The notes under the pieces: model-generated
Databases searched by the model: none
What the model was told of the DNA's origin: nothing
The model's input: only the letters and a program-made list of their open reading frames with translations
Shown: piece after piece, positions 11,257 through 21,448 of the stretch
Numbering within the stretch: position 1 is the first letter of the stretch
How the letters are laid out: each line of letters starts with the position of its first letter
Assembly: GCA_009733575.1 (NCBI GenBank)
Contig: ML769743.1
Location: 3,723 to 64,203, forward strand
Direction: 5' to 3'
Source of the DNA: Gymnopus androsaceus JB14
Taxonomy: Eukaryota > Basidiomycota > Agaricomycetes > Agaricales > Omphalotaceae
DNA length: 60,481 nucleotides
Program-made: the position numbers and the translations under genes

Positions 11257-11730
11257 TTGGAATGACTCATGAGACCAAAAGCAAGTTGATGGCTAAGCAC
11301 AGACACAATGGGCAAGAGCCTTGCATCAAAGATAAGTGGTACAAGCACAAAGTGCTAAGGGTTATCTCAGACACTTGAGCAATGGCACAAGGGCCAATCA
11401 CAACAATCAAGGTGACAAGCTAGTCCCCAATGACCAAGTTAGTATTGGAATAAGTACAGAGTACAAATACAAACCTAGCCCCCAATGACCAAGAGGTTGA
11501 GACAGGGAACCAGGTGCTACCTTATGATTGAGTGGTTATAGTACCATAATCCAACAACCTGGCTGTAACCATCTTTGATAGTACTTTCTTTGGTACAACT
11601 CTCCACAGAAGATCTATGAATTGTGTTTATTTAGTCAAAATTTGACTTCAAGGCTTTTGTCTCTTCACCTTCATTGTAACACTGTATATCTATGTGTATT
11701 AAGTTGAACAGTACATGTATCTTTGTCTAA
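11257..11730. other. No gene recognised
   Basis: Low-complexity non-coding sequence follows the fold-back element. A direct repeat of ccccaatgaccaag occurs twice between 11420 and 11500. I saw no protein features. Confidence 0.5.
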
Positions 11731-11732
11731 TA

Positions 11733-12286
11733 CAGAAGCAAACTCAGAAGCAAAAAATTCTAAGGAAATTGATATATTTGGGGCAGTTTTGCATGGTTTC
11801 TCTTGTTTCATTTTTTTCTATGGGTCGCATAATATGCAAGGATTACGATCTGATTTTATCAGAATTTTTGAGGGCCTACAAATGGCATCATAAATTAAAT
11901 TTTCTTTTGCTGCCAAAACCTGCCAAAAACCCAGAAGCGAAAGTTTGGGTTAATCGGGCCTCTACACAGGCGCATTCTTTTGGGATTGCTTGTAGCATGG
12001 CTTTGCATGCTCATAGAATAGATTAAATCTATTGTATGTGCAAAAATACCACATATTTCATGGTACAATTCATGATATTTCAAAAACTGAGAAAAATCGC
12101 ATTTTTGGCATAGTGTTCATGTATGATCATATTAGAAGGGATTTTATATATCTAAGCTATTGTAGTCATGTCCAGAAACCCTTCTAGAGGTCGTATAAAA
12201 GAAACCGCATCCTAAAATACATTCTACATGACTCAAATATCAAATATTTCGCTTCTGGGTATCTTACGCTTCTGGATTTGCTTCTG
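11733..12286. mobile_element. MITE with TA target-site duplication (Tc1/mariner-like)
   Basis: The left end is cagaagcaaactcagaagc; the right end, read on the minus strand, is cagaagcaaatccagaagcg. Each terminus contains cagaagc twice. Both ends are flanked by TA (11731-11732 and 12287-12288), the duplication left by Tc1/mariner/pogo transposases. The 554-bp interior has no transposase; the 103-codon open frame inside has no recognisable features. Movement would need a transposase supplied elsewhere. Confidence 0.8.
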
Positions 12287-12358
12287 TACTTACTTACTCT
12301 GTGCATATTACTACTGCAGATGCTGTAGCACATCCCCATTAGTCCTTCTGAAAAATAT

Positions 12359-12517
12359 ATCAGCAAAACCTGGTTGGTCTCCAGAGAGCTCCATAGACCC
12401 TGGAGATATCTGACAGCTGTCAAAATAAGCTCTCCAGAGTCTCTGGAGCTCTCTGGAATTGGTACCCTTGCTCCAGAGATGCTTCCAATGCATTGTGATC
12501 ATACAGGTTTTGCTGAT
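12359..12517. mobile_element. Small CATCAGCAAAA-ended element (CTCCAGAG-rich)
   Basis: The element begins atcagcaaaacctgg and ends caggttttgctgat, an inverted repeat of about 14 bp. The inside is rich in ctccagag/ctctggag palindromes. It is the best-preserved member of a family found at six further places in the window. Confidence 0.8.
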
Positions 12518-12752
12518 GATGTATAATACACTGATCCATTGATACTATCATCCATCATATGTCCTGCTTTGACTAGTCAAAGCAAGTTCATGTGTAATGC
12601 CTCCTGGGCCCTGGCTGTGACTCTGTGAGCCTAAGGGGTGGATATGAGGCTGGAGAGCAGACAAGCAAATATAGCAGAGCTTGGCACCAGCTTAGAGCCT
12701 CCTTATCCCACCAAATGTCAACACAACCCAATCTATCAAGTAAAGCAATGCT
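12518..12752. other. No gene recognised
   Basis: This is a non-coding stretch between the small element and the start of the NLR duplication at about 12753. It ends where similarity to copy B begins (ggtaggaagaagaagg). Confidence 0.5.
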
Positions 12753-13068
12753 AGCGGTAGGAAGAAGAAGGACTGAGATTACATGAGCTACCAAAATGGA
12801 ATATAACCCATGCCCTGATCTGTAGCCATTACACAGTAGGAGGAAAGAGTATCACACTGAGTTGTGACACTGAGAGGAAAAGAGAATACAAGTCCAAGTT
12901 CAACAATATTGAGTTCAATGCAGAAGACTTTCAAACAGATTCCTGATAGTTTACAGCTTTCAGACATATATATTGAAAGTTCTGTTGGTTATGTGATGTA
13001 AGTGCAGCCATTGGCAATCCCTTCCTTGTATCATGTATGTGACTTAACCAACATTTATCCATCAATTC

Positions 13069-13178
13069 CATCAGCTCCTACAGCTTCTCACAACCAGAGC
13101 AGTCAGAGCACTCCAGAACACTCCAGAGCATCAGTTCAATACTCTCACTGCTCCAACAACATCCACGTTTTGCTGATG
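13069..13178. mobile_element. CATCAGCAAAA-family element in NLR 3' flank (copy A)
   Basis: The right end is gttttgctgatg; the left end catcagctcc is diverged. The interior has ctccagag repeats. The same element sits at 44006-44106, so it was there before the segmental duplication. Confidence 0.65.
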
Positions 13179-13549
13179 TATGAAACAAAAAGTAGTGTAT
13201 TGATGACTGATTAGTGTAGTAGGGTGGGATGAGGAAAAAATTACAATTGTCAATAACATTGGTCAGTCCTCAACACAATGGAACCATTCCTCCCCATATA
13301 CACAATCTGCAAATGAAAACTTAGTGTATCCTACCCTAGATATAATGCATGAATTTTGAGGCCTCCATAATGGCTTGCGAAACTGAGGAGGAATCCAAAC
13401 TATACTATGGGGACAATTGGGAAAGATAATCCATCCATGACTTGACAGATTCCAGTTATTGTGTGCTAAATAGAGCAGGTGAGGAACTAATCATGAACAA
13501 ACAAATTAGAACACTACCTTGCAATGAATCATTGTGATCTATAGTGTGT

Positions 13550-14320
13550 TATTGATTACAGAACCACTGCTAATGGTATCACAGATCCTGACTGTTTTGT
13601 CTTGAGAGCCAGACACAATCCTGGTTCCATCATGTGAAAAGGCAACTGATCTGACCAAATCATCATGACCTTGCAGAGGATCACCCACTTGAGCACCAGT
13701 AGTGGCATCCCAGATCCTGACTGTTTTGTCTCCAGAGCCAGACACAATCCTGGTTCCATCATGTGAAAAGGCAACTGAACTGACCAAATAATCATGACCT
13801 TGCAGAGGATCACCCTTTTGAGCACCAGTAGTGGCATCCCAGATCCTGACTGTTTTGTCATAAGAGCCAGACACAATCCTGGTTCCATCATGTGAAAAGG
13901 CAACTGAAGTGACCCAATGATCATGACCTTGCAGAGGATCACCCATTTGAGCACCAGTAGTAGCATCCCAGATCCTGACTGTTTTGTCTTCAGAGCCAGA
14001 CACAATCCTGGTTCCATCATGTGAAAAGGCAACTGAACTGACCAAATGATCATGACCTTGCAGAGGATCACCCATTTGAGCACCAGTAGTGGCATCCCAG
14101 ATCCTGACTGTTTTGTCTCAGAGCCAGACACAATCCTGGTTCCATCATGTGAAAAGGCAACTGACAATGATCATGACCTTGCAGAGGATCACCCATTTGA
14201 GCACCAGTAGTGGCATCCCAGATCCTGACTGTGTTGTCATAAGAGCCAGACACAATCTGGTTCCATCATGTGAAAAGGCAACTGAACTGACCCCATCATC
14301 ATGACCTTTCAATATTACAT
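13550..14320 (-). repeat. WD40 array, copy A: 6 near-identical 43-codon units
   Basis: Each 129-bp unit encodes [43 protein letters not shown]. The x positions vary (Q, G, Y, E at the first; L, W, D at the third) while the rest is almost invariant, the high-internal-conservation pattern of fungal NLR repeats. The unit nearest the N-terminus lacks 7 nt, and its neighbour lacks one base in the SGS-x-D codon (tctcagagcc), so the array is not open throughout. Confidence 0.9.
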
Positions 14321-14586
14321 CTGTCATCCGACTTTGTGCCTGTGCCTCAATCCAAGTCTTTTTTACATGAGGCTTACATTCAACATCACCTTGCCAAAAA
14401 GGAATGATACTGAGATATAAATGTGGTGTTCTTCCTTTTACTTCACCACTTGAAAACTGCACTAGTAAATTCCGGAGGTATTTCATTATTCTTATTACTC
14501 CAAATTTAGGATCAGCATCTGTTATTTTCTGTCAAAACTTTAGATATATATTCATTCAATTAAACCACCATGTGATACTTACCTTG

Positions 14587-15623
14587 GTAAATCTATGGCA
14601 ACTTTTCTTAAGAAAGTTGTTTTATACTTAAGTAATACTCAAGTAATACTTAAGTGATACCTAAGTTTGCATAAAGCAACAAATTAGTTGTCTAGCACTT
14701 ATCACCTAAGTATTACTTAAGTAAACTCCAAGTATTTTTTACCTAAGTAATTGAGTAAGATGCAATCATATTTCTTGGTCTGTGTCAAGTAAATAGTAGA
14801 TAAAAAAGAAAGAAACATATTGTACTTGAGTAAGTATCTATCATCAAGTAAGTAAATAAGTAAGTAAGTAAATAGGTAGTAAGTAAGTAAGTAATTAATT
14901 AAGTAAGCATTTCTTAAGTAATGTAAAGAAGCAAGGAAGTTGACTGTTGAAGTAATGTAAAGGAGAAGGTTGGAGCCAGATCTAGGACAGAGGTGGGGGG
15001 GCCTTTTATATGCTAGCTGTGGAGATTTCCTAGTTAGGAACAATAGACAACTTTGCCATTGTTGCCAGTTTGGCAAGACAATGAACAGTTTCTATTGTTC
15101 TCTTGGAATATCATGTGATTTTTCCTACATATATATAAAGACCCAATGGGCCCTCATTGACACTACCTCTCTTCAACTCTACCTCTACTATCTCATATCT
15201 ACTCTCACTTTACTACCACTACAATTCAGTAGGACTCATATACTCTCTGCTTAGTATGTTCTTTAGAAACTTATGCCTTGCTAATGGCTTTCTTCTGTGC
15301 TACCTACTTTACTTTGCTAATACTTTGAATAACTTACTTTACTTTATTACTTACACAGCTGATTTGGTATTTTACTTTAAACTAAAGTTTGCAGAGGATA
15401 TAAGATAGTGCTTACTTTACTTTACTTTATTACTTTCATTTTTTCTTTACTTCATAATCACCCATTTCAAGATTATTTTGCATGAGTTAGTTATGCCTAT
15501 ACTTAAGTATTTACTTAAGTATAATTGATACTTACAACTCAGGATAACTTTAATTCTTAGGAACATTCTAAGAATTACTTAAGTATAAAACCACTTTCTT
15601 GAGAAAAGCTGCCCTGGTAGTTG
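14587..15623. mobile_element. 1.04-kb MITE inside NLR copy A
   Basis: The ends form inverted repeats of about 40 bp with few mismatches. They share cttttct-aagaaagt and ttttatacttaagtaat. The flanking direct repeats are taccttg (14580-14586 and 15624-15630), 7 of 8 bases matching as an 8-bp hAT-type duplication. The site is empty in copy B at about 47583. The interior is rich in acttaagt and aagtaagt motifs, has a TATA-like run (catatatataaag, about 15128) and no transposase. Confidence 0.9.
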
Positions 15624-17729
15624 TACCTTGAGCATCATGTCTGTAGCTTCTCCACATTGTGGCAATAGGTCTAGTACACTCATGACTTCAATCCAATATA
15701 CTCCTTTTTCCTTCAAGAACTCATTCAATCTCTTTGTAATCTTCTCTTGCATTTCACATTTGATGAAATGATAATGCCAAAACTGGCAACAATATTGAAG
15801 TGTTTCTCCTATATTTCTCTGAACTCTCTCCTCAAATTTAAGCACTTCCTTATCTGGTAGGAATGATGAAGGAAGGTCACAGATATTGAATCTCAACTGT
15901 TCCATTACTGTGAAACATGCAAGGGTCAATTTCTGATGCTGGGATGCAAAACTATAATCTACATCCTGCACTTCAGGTTTGAAGGTGGTAATAAAGTCTG
16001 GAAATGATGCATGAAATGTAAAAACACATTTATTCTGCTCTGAGATGTAGCACACAGCTTGCAATCTATGAATTAGCTTTCTCACAACCTCCTCCTCAGT
16101 TTCAAGAAGTTCAGCTATAGCCTTGCATGTCAATGGCTTTCCTGCAGAAATAACTGTGCCAATGATCATCCAATCTTCTCTGATATACTTTGGATCATGC
16201 TTTTTTGTTGGAATTGCCTTCCTCATGATTTCTGCATAAAGGTGTGCCATATCCTCATGATTTTTATGGCCTTTAAGTGAAGCGGTCAATGTTTCCTGTT
16301 GTCTTTTAGTACTTTCCTCACCCTTCACAGATTTGACAACAGTTGCTGCATAGATGAAGAGCTTTCCAGATAGTAATGTAAGCTGCTGGAGCTGGCCCTT
16401 TGAAGAATATATGTCTTTCAGCTCACTCTCAAGGTAGGTGTATATATCCTTTTGCACAAGACTGTCTTCCACATTGTGCAAAATAAATTCCTGAATTTGA
16501 GAGTTTGTCTGCTGAATTTCTGGGCGGCTTGTCAAGAAGAACTTTAATCCTGGCATTTGTCTTTTCTGGATTGCAGATATGAGAGGTTTGAGGGCAGATA
16601 AGACATTTTCACACTCATCCAGAGCATCTATAACAATGACTGGCATATGTGCTCCCATTTTTCCAGACTTAGTAACTGCCTTCCATGGCTCAATTAAGAG
16701 TTCTTTGATTAGAATATCAGGCTTCTTTGAAGGAAGATCAGGATTTTCATCCAAGACCTTCCCAAGAAATTTGGCAAATGTTCTTGAGAACCTTGCCAGC
16801 TGATATGCCAAAGTAGGGATAATTAAACGATAGTCATTACATTCTGGAATCTGCCGGGAGCAGAAGAATGTTCCAGCCAGTAATTTTTTTTCCTCAAGTG
16901 CTTTGCAAATAGACATGGCAATTGTGCTTTTGCCTGTTCCAGCCATGCCACTCATCCAATAGCCTAACATATTGTCAGATGTGGAAGTAGCTGCCCATTT
17001 CTCAATGTGGTTAAGGATCTTTTCCCTTGTGCCAGGGCAACACAACTTCCTAGGAAAGTCACCACCTATGTCTGCATCATGGCATGCCTTGGGTGAATGA
17101 TTCAACCGTCCCAGACCAATTTCCTGCTATATTATTATATCATTCATTCATTTGCTTAGTTTTCTCAACCTTACCTTTAGAATTTCAGCAGTATTTCTAT
17201 CAAGAGCAAATAGAATCTTCATCTACAAGTCAATTAAGTTAATCTTTGCTAAATGTATAACAGTAAATATTGATGTTACCTTGCACTGTTCATATGCGCC
17301 TTGAATTCTTTCTGCAAACTCTTGAATCATTTCAGCAAACTGCTCAGATTGAACAATTTTTTGGAACAATCTTGTGTTTTGTTGCTCTTTGACCTCTTGA
17401 CTGATATTATTCAAATCACTATAGAATGGTTATAAATGAGATCATCTACTAAGAACAGAGGACTTACTTGATTAGATCTTGAACAACTCCATTCTGTGCA
17501 CCAAAGCCTTCTGGATCCAAGTATGGCCGCAGAAAAGTGGTGCGGGAGATCAAATCATTGGCCAAACTCTTGAGTTGCTCAGTGTTGCCAGAAACATTCT
17601 GCATATATAATTAAGTCAATATCTCCAAAGAGATCCAAAAGATTATATCTATACCTTATAAAGACTGATGCATTCGCATACTCCACCTACGGCAGCCTGC
17701 AAAGGTGGACACGGCGCTGATGCCTCTTT

Positions 17730-17850
17730 CATCAGCAAAACCTGGAAGTTCGCTGGAGAGGTCAGAGCATTGAATGGGTGCTCTGGAGTGCTCTGACTGC
17801 TCTGGCTGCTCTGAAGCTGTCCAAGCTGTCAAAACCAAGTCGAAGCTGTC
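17730..17850. mobile_element. CATCAGCAAAA-family element truncating NLR copy A
   Basis: It starts catcagcaaaacctgg exactly where similarity to NLR copy B stops. The interior (gtgctctggagtgctctgactgctctgg) aligns with the reverse complement of 13069-13178. The far end is not clear; sequence resembling the family fades by about 17850. Confidence 0.75.
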
Positions 17851-17920
17851 AAAACTGTCCTGATTGGAATGATGGGAATAACGTTAAGAGTTTTGCAGTT
17901 GAGTCGTCGTGAATCATTGA

Positions 17921-20900
17921 CACTAATTCTATTACTAGAAGTACAAAGCATACTGTTGAAGGTTCTAGTACTAGTACTTCAACTACTGCTAAGAAGTAAG
18001 ACAGGGATCACCCTTATCAAGAGCGAAGAAAGTCTCGTTATTAAAGTCCTTGTTTAAGAGAAATTGCTTCCCATAATAGAAACTTGTATACTGTGTTAAC
18101 GCTCGATTTGCTGGCCCCACCAAATGAGCCGAGACGTTTGCCAGTGCACGAAACTGGGAAACTGGAATTATGTCCCCTAGAGGAGTGCCATCGCTTCTAG
18201 TTGCTCTTTGAAGCACATAGCATCCACTAGCGTAGTCGGGGTAATAAGGAGGCCAAGCCTTGTAGGTAGGAAGATGGTGATACTGAGGAGGGGGAGGAGG
18301 TTGATTTATGACGTCCAAGCGTTCACAATAAGCCAAGAATTTATCTGTTCCACTAATAGGTGGGCTCGGCTTCTTCGGTTGGCGTACTGTGAAGATGAAT
18401 TTGACAACTAAAACGCAATGGCCTAAAGAAGTAGTTAGTGCTCAATCAAGAGTAATGCTCGGAAGAGAAACAGAAATACCTTCAAGAGAACTTCTGGGCC
18501 ATCAAAAATTGGGGTCCACATTGACAATAGCACAATCCTGCCTTCCGAACTTCCATGTTTCATCTGGAGGTTGAGCATAAATGGTGTGGGTGTCAGTAAC
18601 TAGGTCAAGGTCATAATAGGTTTTCGCTTGAATCCTAGCTTTAGTCCAGATTTTGACCCTTTCAAAAGGAAGTTCTGATTCCAGGTTTCCAGATCTTCTT
18701 CCTCCCACTGTAAAAATTGTTTCACCCCTTTCAACTCTGTCCAGGTAGTCCCTCAAAGCACTCCTGAGATCTGGTATGGCGTATCCAATGGCCGCGTCTT
18801 CCACCTTTGTTGTTGGTGGTTTCCCGTCTGGGTCACGAACAAGATGAAATCCAACACAGAGGGTCTCATCTGTGAAAGTTCTATGAGGTAAAGGAGCCCT
18901 AGGATTACCTCTCAGAGTGTCGGCTTCCAAGAAGAGATTTCTTTTGGGACGGAAGGATCCAAAAAGCTTCTTCGAGACAGGATTCAAGAGGGACATCAGT
19001 TCAAAAGAGGAAGATACCACTGTAGGTCGGTGATTCCCTCCATCTTCACCTTCCCTGTTGCCATATTGAGCTTCACCCCGGTCGTCTAGGAGAAAACCTT
19101 CAGCCTCATCACCTTCCCTCTGATTGTCCATTCTAAAATCGATGTTTGCGTCCTTCATGGAAGTCATCAAGTCGAACCAGCGAAGACGCGATAAGCGGTC
19201 CAAGTGACGACATATCTGAATTTCGAACTCCCGGTTGTTTCCGGAGCGTGCAGGCTCTTTGACTTCTGTAATGTGAGCGTGCTCTGTAGCGTCAGCACTC
19301 CACTGCATCACAGGACCAGAGGCAAGAATGCTGGGCTGAATACTATGCAGGAACTCGAGCTTGGGGATTTCCCAGTTGTCGATAGGAAGACCTTTAGGAT
19401 TAACCCTCGCAGATAGATGTAGAACTTCGTCTTTGTTTCTGTGGAATTCTTCGACAGCAGTCTGTATTCTGGCTGCTGTAACGTCATTAAAACGTGGGGC
19501 CTGACCTGCGTAGCGGGAATCCTTTAGAGCCCTGAGAGCGCAGATAAACTTCTTGGTAGCCATGCCTGAGATGCGCGTGATGAGGAAACGCATGACATCC
19601 CTGTGAGTACGACCAGTGACCTGCTTCAAGGCAGAAATGCCTTCCAGAAACTGGCGGTAGCCTAGAGCCTTCTGGAGGAGAGAGAAGCGGAAATCCAGTT
19701 CACCTGGACCTACTACTTGGATTGCCCATTTGACATCGTGATCCCACAACATTTTGTACCAATGATGCAGCGGCTCGGGAGTGAGAAATTGACCTGGTTC
19801 TGCTAGAGGCCAGTCTTCCCAGAATGGTTTGAAGACCCCCGTTGGTCCTTCGTTTGACGCACTCCTTATAATAGGCAGGAAAATCATCTACTGAGACCCC
19901 TGCATCCTCAATACTCTGAATGCGCTTCAAAGTAGAGGTTGCAAGCCTGGGAGGATGTCTACGTGGGTCTCCGTAGTCCTTGTATATTGCCTCGGTGAAA
20001 GGTGAGGTCTTTCCCCCTCCACCTATGCAGGAGATGAGGGAAGCTTCTGGTGTGTCCACAATGAAGCTAGCACAAGGGGTAAAGCAGACCCGCTGCTGTC
20101 CCAAAGGATCGCTCATCAGGACTCCAATAGTGGCAGCTATTTTGAGAGGGCGCAACACTATATCAAGGCACTGGTGGTAAAGGCGATTTTCAAGGATACC
20201 TTTGACGCTGGTGCGTTTTTCGACAAATTTAGGAATTGGGATTAAGGCGAGTAGATTGAACAAATGCTGTGATGCTTTGGAGAGAAGAGAAGAGTCGATA
20301 TTGGCGAGAGAGATGAGAAGAGGATGGGCCACTCGATTTCCTGTAATTACAAATATAGTCGTTTTATCGGAAGACAAAATAGTACCTAAGAGAGTCCCTC
20401 CCTCAGGAAGTTCTGTCTGAGTTGCCTCCGTCAGGTTTACTTTAACCCCATTAGAACAATTACCCACCTGCATTTGGTTTGCTCTGGTTCCTGATAGCCA
20501 TGACTCGTAAACCCTCACAAGCTTCGCTGAACTGGTGAAAATCTCGAGAGGAGAAAAGTTCAGAGAGTCTTGGATCAAAGGACTCTTTAGAATGTCCTGC
20601 AGACATTCCACAGGATCCCGGAAGTAGAGAATAAGAGGAGTTTTGCTGGGGTAGCGCTCTTTTGTGGGGATCACTTGAAATTTCCACTCAGGAACTGAAG
20701 GGAGGAGATCTACTTGTTCTCTGAGCTTTTTGGCTGTTTTAAAGGAGAATTCACTACGTTTTGTCTAAGATCGGAGATCGTCATCAGAACTTGGAATGAG
20801 GAGATTAGGATTGAGTTACCAGTTCTAGTTTGAGATATTGATCAATTTCAGTCATGGTGAGAGAGGAGTTGAGAAGAAAGCTGGCAGTCTCCCACTCTGC

Positions 20901-21432
20901 TCTGGAGGCGAAAGGATAATAAAGGTTGGTCTTTCTTTCCTCCGAGAACCGGTCCTGATTGAAGTCATCCAGGTAAGTCACTCCCTGACCCACTACCTGG
21001 GCTGAACCCCGAAAGGGCATTGCTAACGGGCTTTCAGAGCTTGATCCTTCTGGCTCCGGTGGCTCGTCATCGTCTCCAGGAGCCAATCCTGGGTCGAAAA
21101 GCTGGTCATCGGGTGGATCCATAGAGGGAGGAGAAGGTGAGGGAGGAGCTGGATGAAGGCGTTGGAGGTTTTTGCGTTTGAAGCAGCCAGTTTGAGTCAT
21201 ATGACTCTTCAAACCTTTCTCGGTCTGGCACCTGTAATGGCAGTATTTGCAAGGAAAGCGTTTGGAGGAATGAGTCATGACTCTGCGAGGCCAACGAAGG
21301 GACTTGGTTCAAGGGGAAAAGCGCGCGCCTATTTCCTGATTCTAGAAACAAATAATTATGTTTATTTTTATAAGGTACTAGTACAGAAGAAAATCTCTGT
21401 AGATACAAATCTACCCATTACAGGAATTAGTG
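17921..21432 (-). mobile_element. Plavaka (CACTA-type) DNA transposon
   Basis: The left terminus cactaattctattact and the right terminus (minus strand) cactaattcctgtaat are inverted CACTA-type ends bracketing a single Plavaka transposase gene. Flanking triplets are TGA and CGA, so a clean 3-bp duplication is not seen. The right end lies 16 nt from the broken end of a Brr2 gene fragment (CTPSQ at about 21449), suggesting insertion at or next to that fragment. Confidence 0.7.
17989..21278 (-). pseudogene. Plavaka transposase (single frameshift)
   Basis: The start at 21278 gives a zinc-finger-like module (CKYCHYRC...SHMTQTGC, residues 10-32), an acidic linker, and WETASFLLNSSLTMTEIDQYLKLEL of the Plavaka N-terminus. 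After two introns come SVPEWKFQVIPTK, a core with GTILSSDKT and KDYGDPRRHPPRLA, then GVFKPFWEDWPLAEP, WSADATEHAHITEVK, RSGNNREFEIQICRHLDRL and PHRTF near the C-terminus. A final exon carries FLAYCERLDV and GDIIPVSQF. The frame breaks once, at a run of five C (19836-19840) where four would restore GVFKPF. The protein would cut and paste CACTA-ended DNA in the nucleus. Sequencing error in a homopolymer is an alternative to true inactivation. Confidence 0.9.
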
Positions 21433-21448
21433 CGACATTAATTCCTAC

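Larger units (their letters stand above)
13539..17728 (-). pseudogene. NACHT-WD40 NLR-type receptor, copy A (split by MITE, 5' truncated)
   Basis: Fungal NLRs are STAND NTPases that sense ligands through C-terminal repeats and trigger heterokaryon-incompatibility or defence responses. N-terminal exons (17728-17110) encode helical sequence with VGGVCECISLYK and SEQFAEMIQEFAERIQGAYEQCK. The 508-residue exon (17105-15579) has P-loop GMAGTGKST (residues 53-61), Walker B VIVIDALDEC (about 156-165), a sensor-like FFLTSRPE, and a winged-helix region ending near FHASFPDFI. Six WD40 units follow at 14320-13550. The NACHT frame is open, but a 1.04 kb MITE sits at its 3' splice donor and supplies the stop. 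The first exon is cut off at 17730 by another element. WD units 5 and 6 contain indels. Confidence 0.85.
12753..17730. repeat. Segmental duplication, NLR part, copy A
   Basis: This block matches about 43677-49684 base for base over long stretches, in the same orientation, including 3' flank, WD40 array, NACHT exon, introns and N-terminal exons. Differences are the 14587-15623 insertion, array length (6 versus 22 units) and small indels. Similarity ends at 17730, where a CATCAGCAAAA element begins. Together with 439-1640 it shows that the ancestral unit was ABC fragment, spacer, NLR. Confidence 0.95.

Noticed and set aside
11715..12026. 103-residue open frame
   Set aside because: It starts upstream of a MITE and runs into its non-coding interior; there are no conserved motifs.
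18502..19887. Programmed frameshift in the Plavaka transposase
   Set aside because: The shift is at a plain run of five C with no sign of a conserved slippery site; an indel or base-calling error is simpler.
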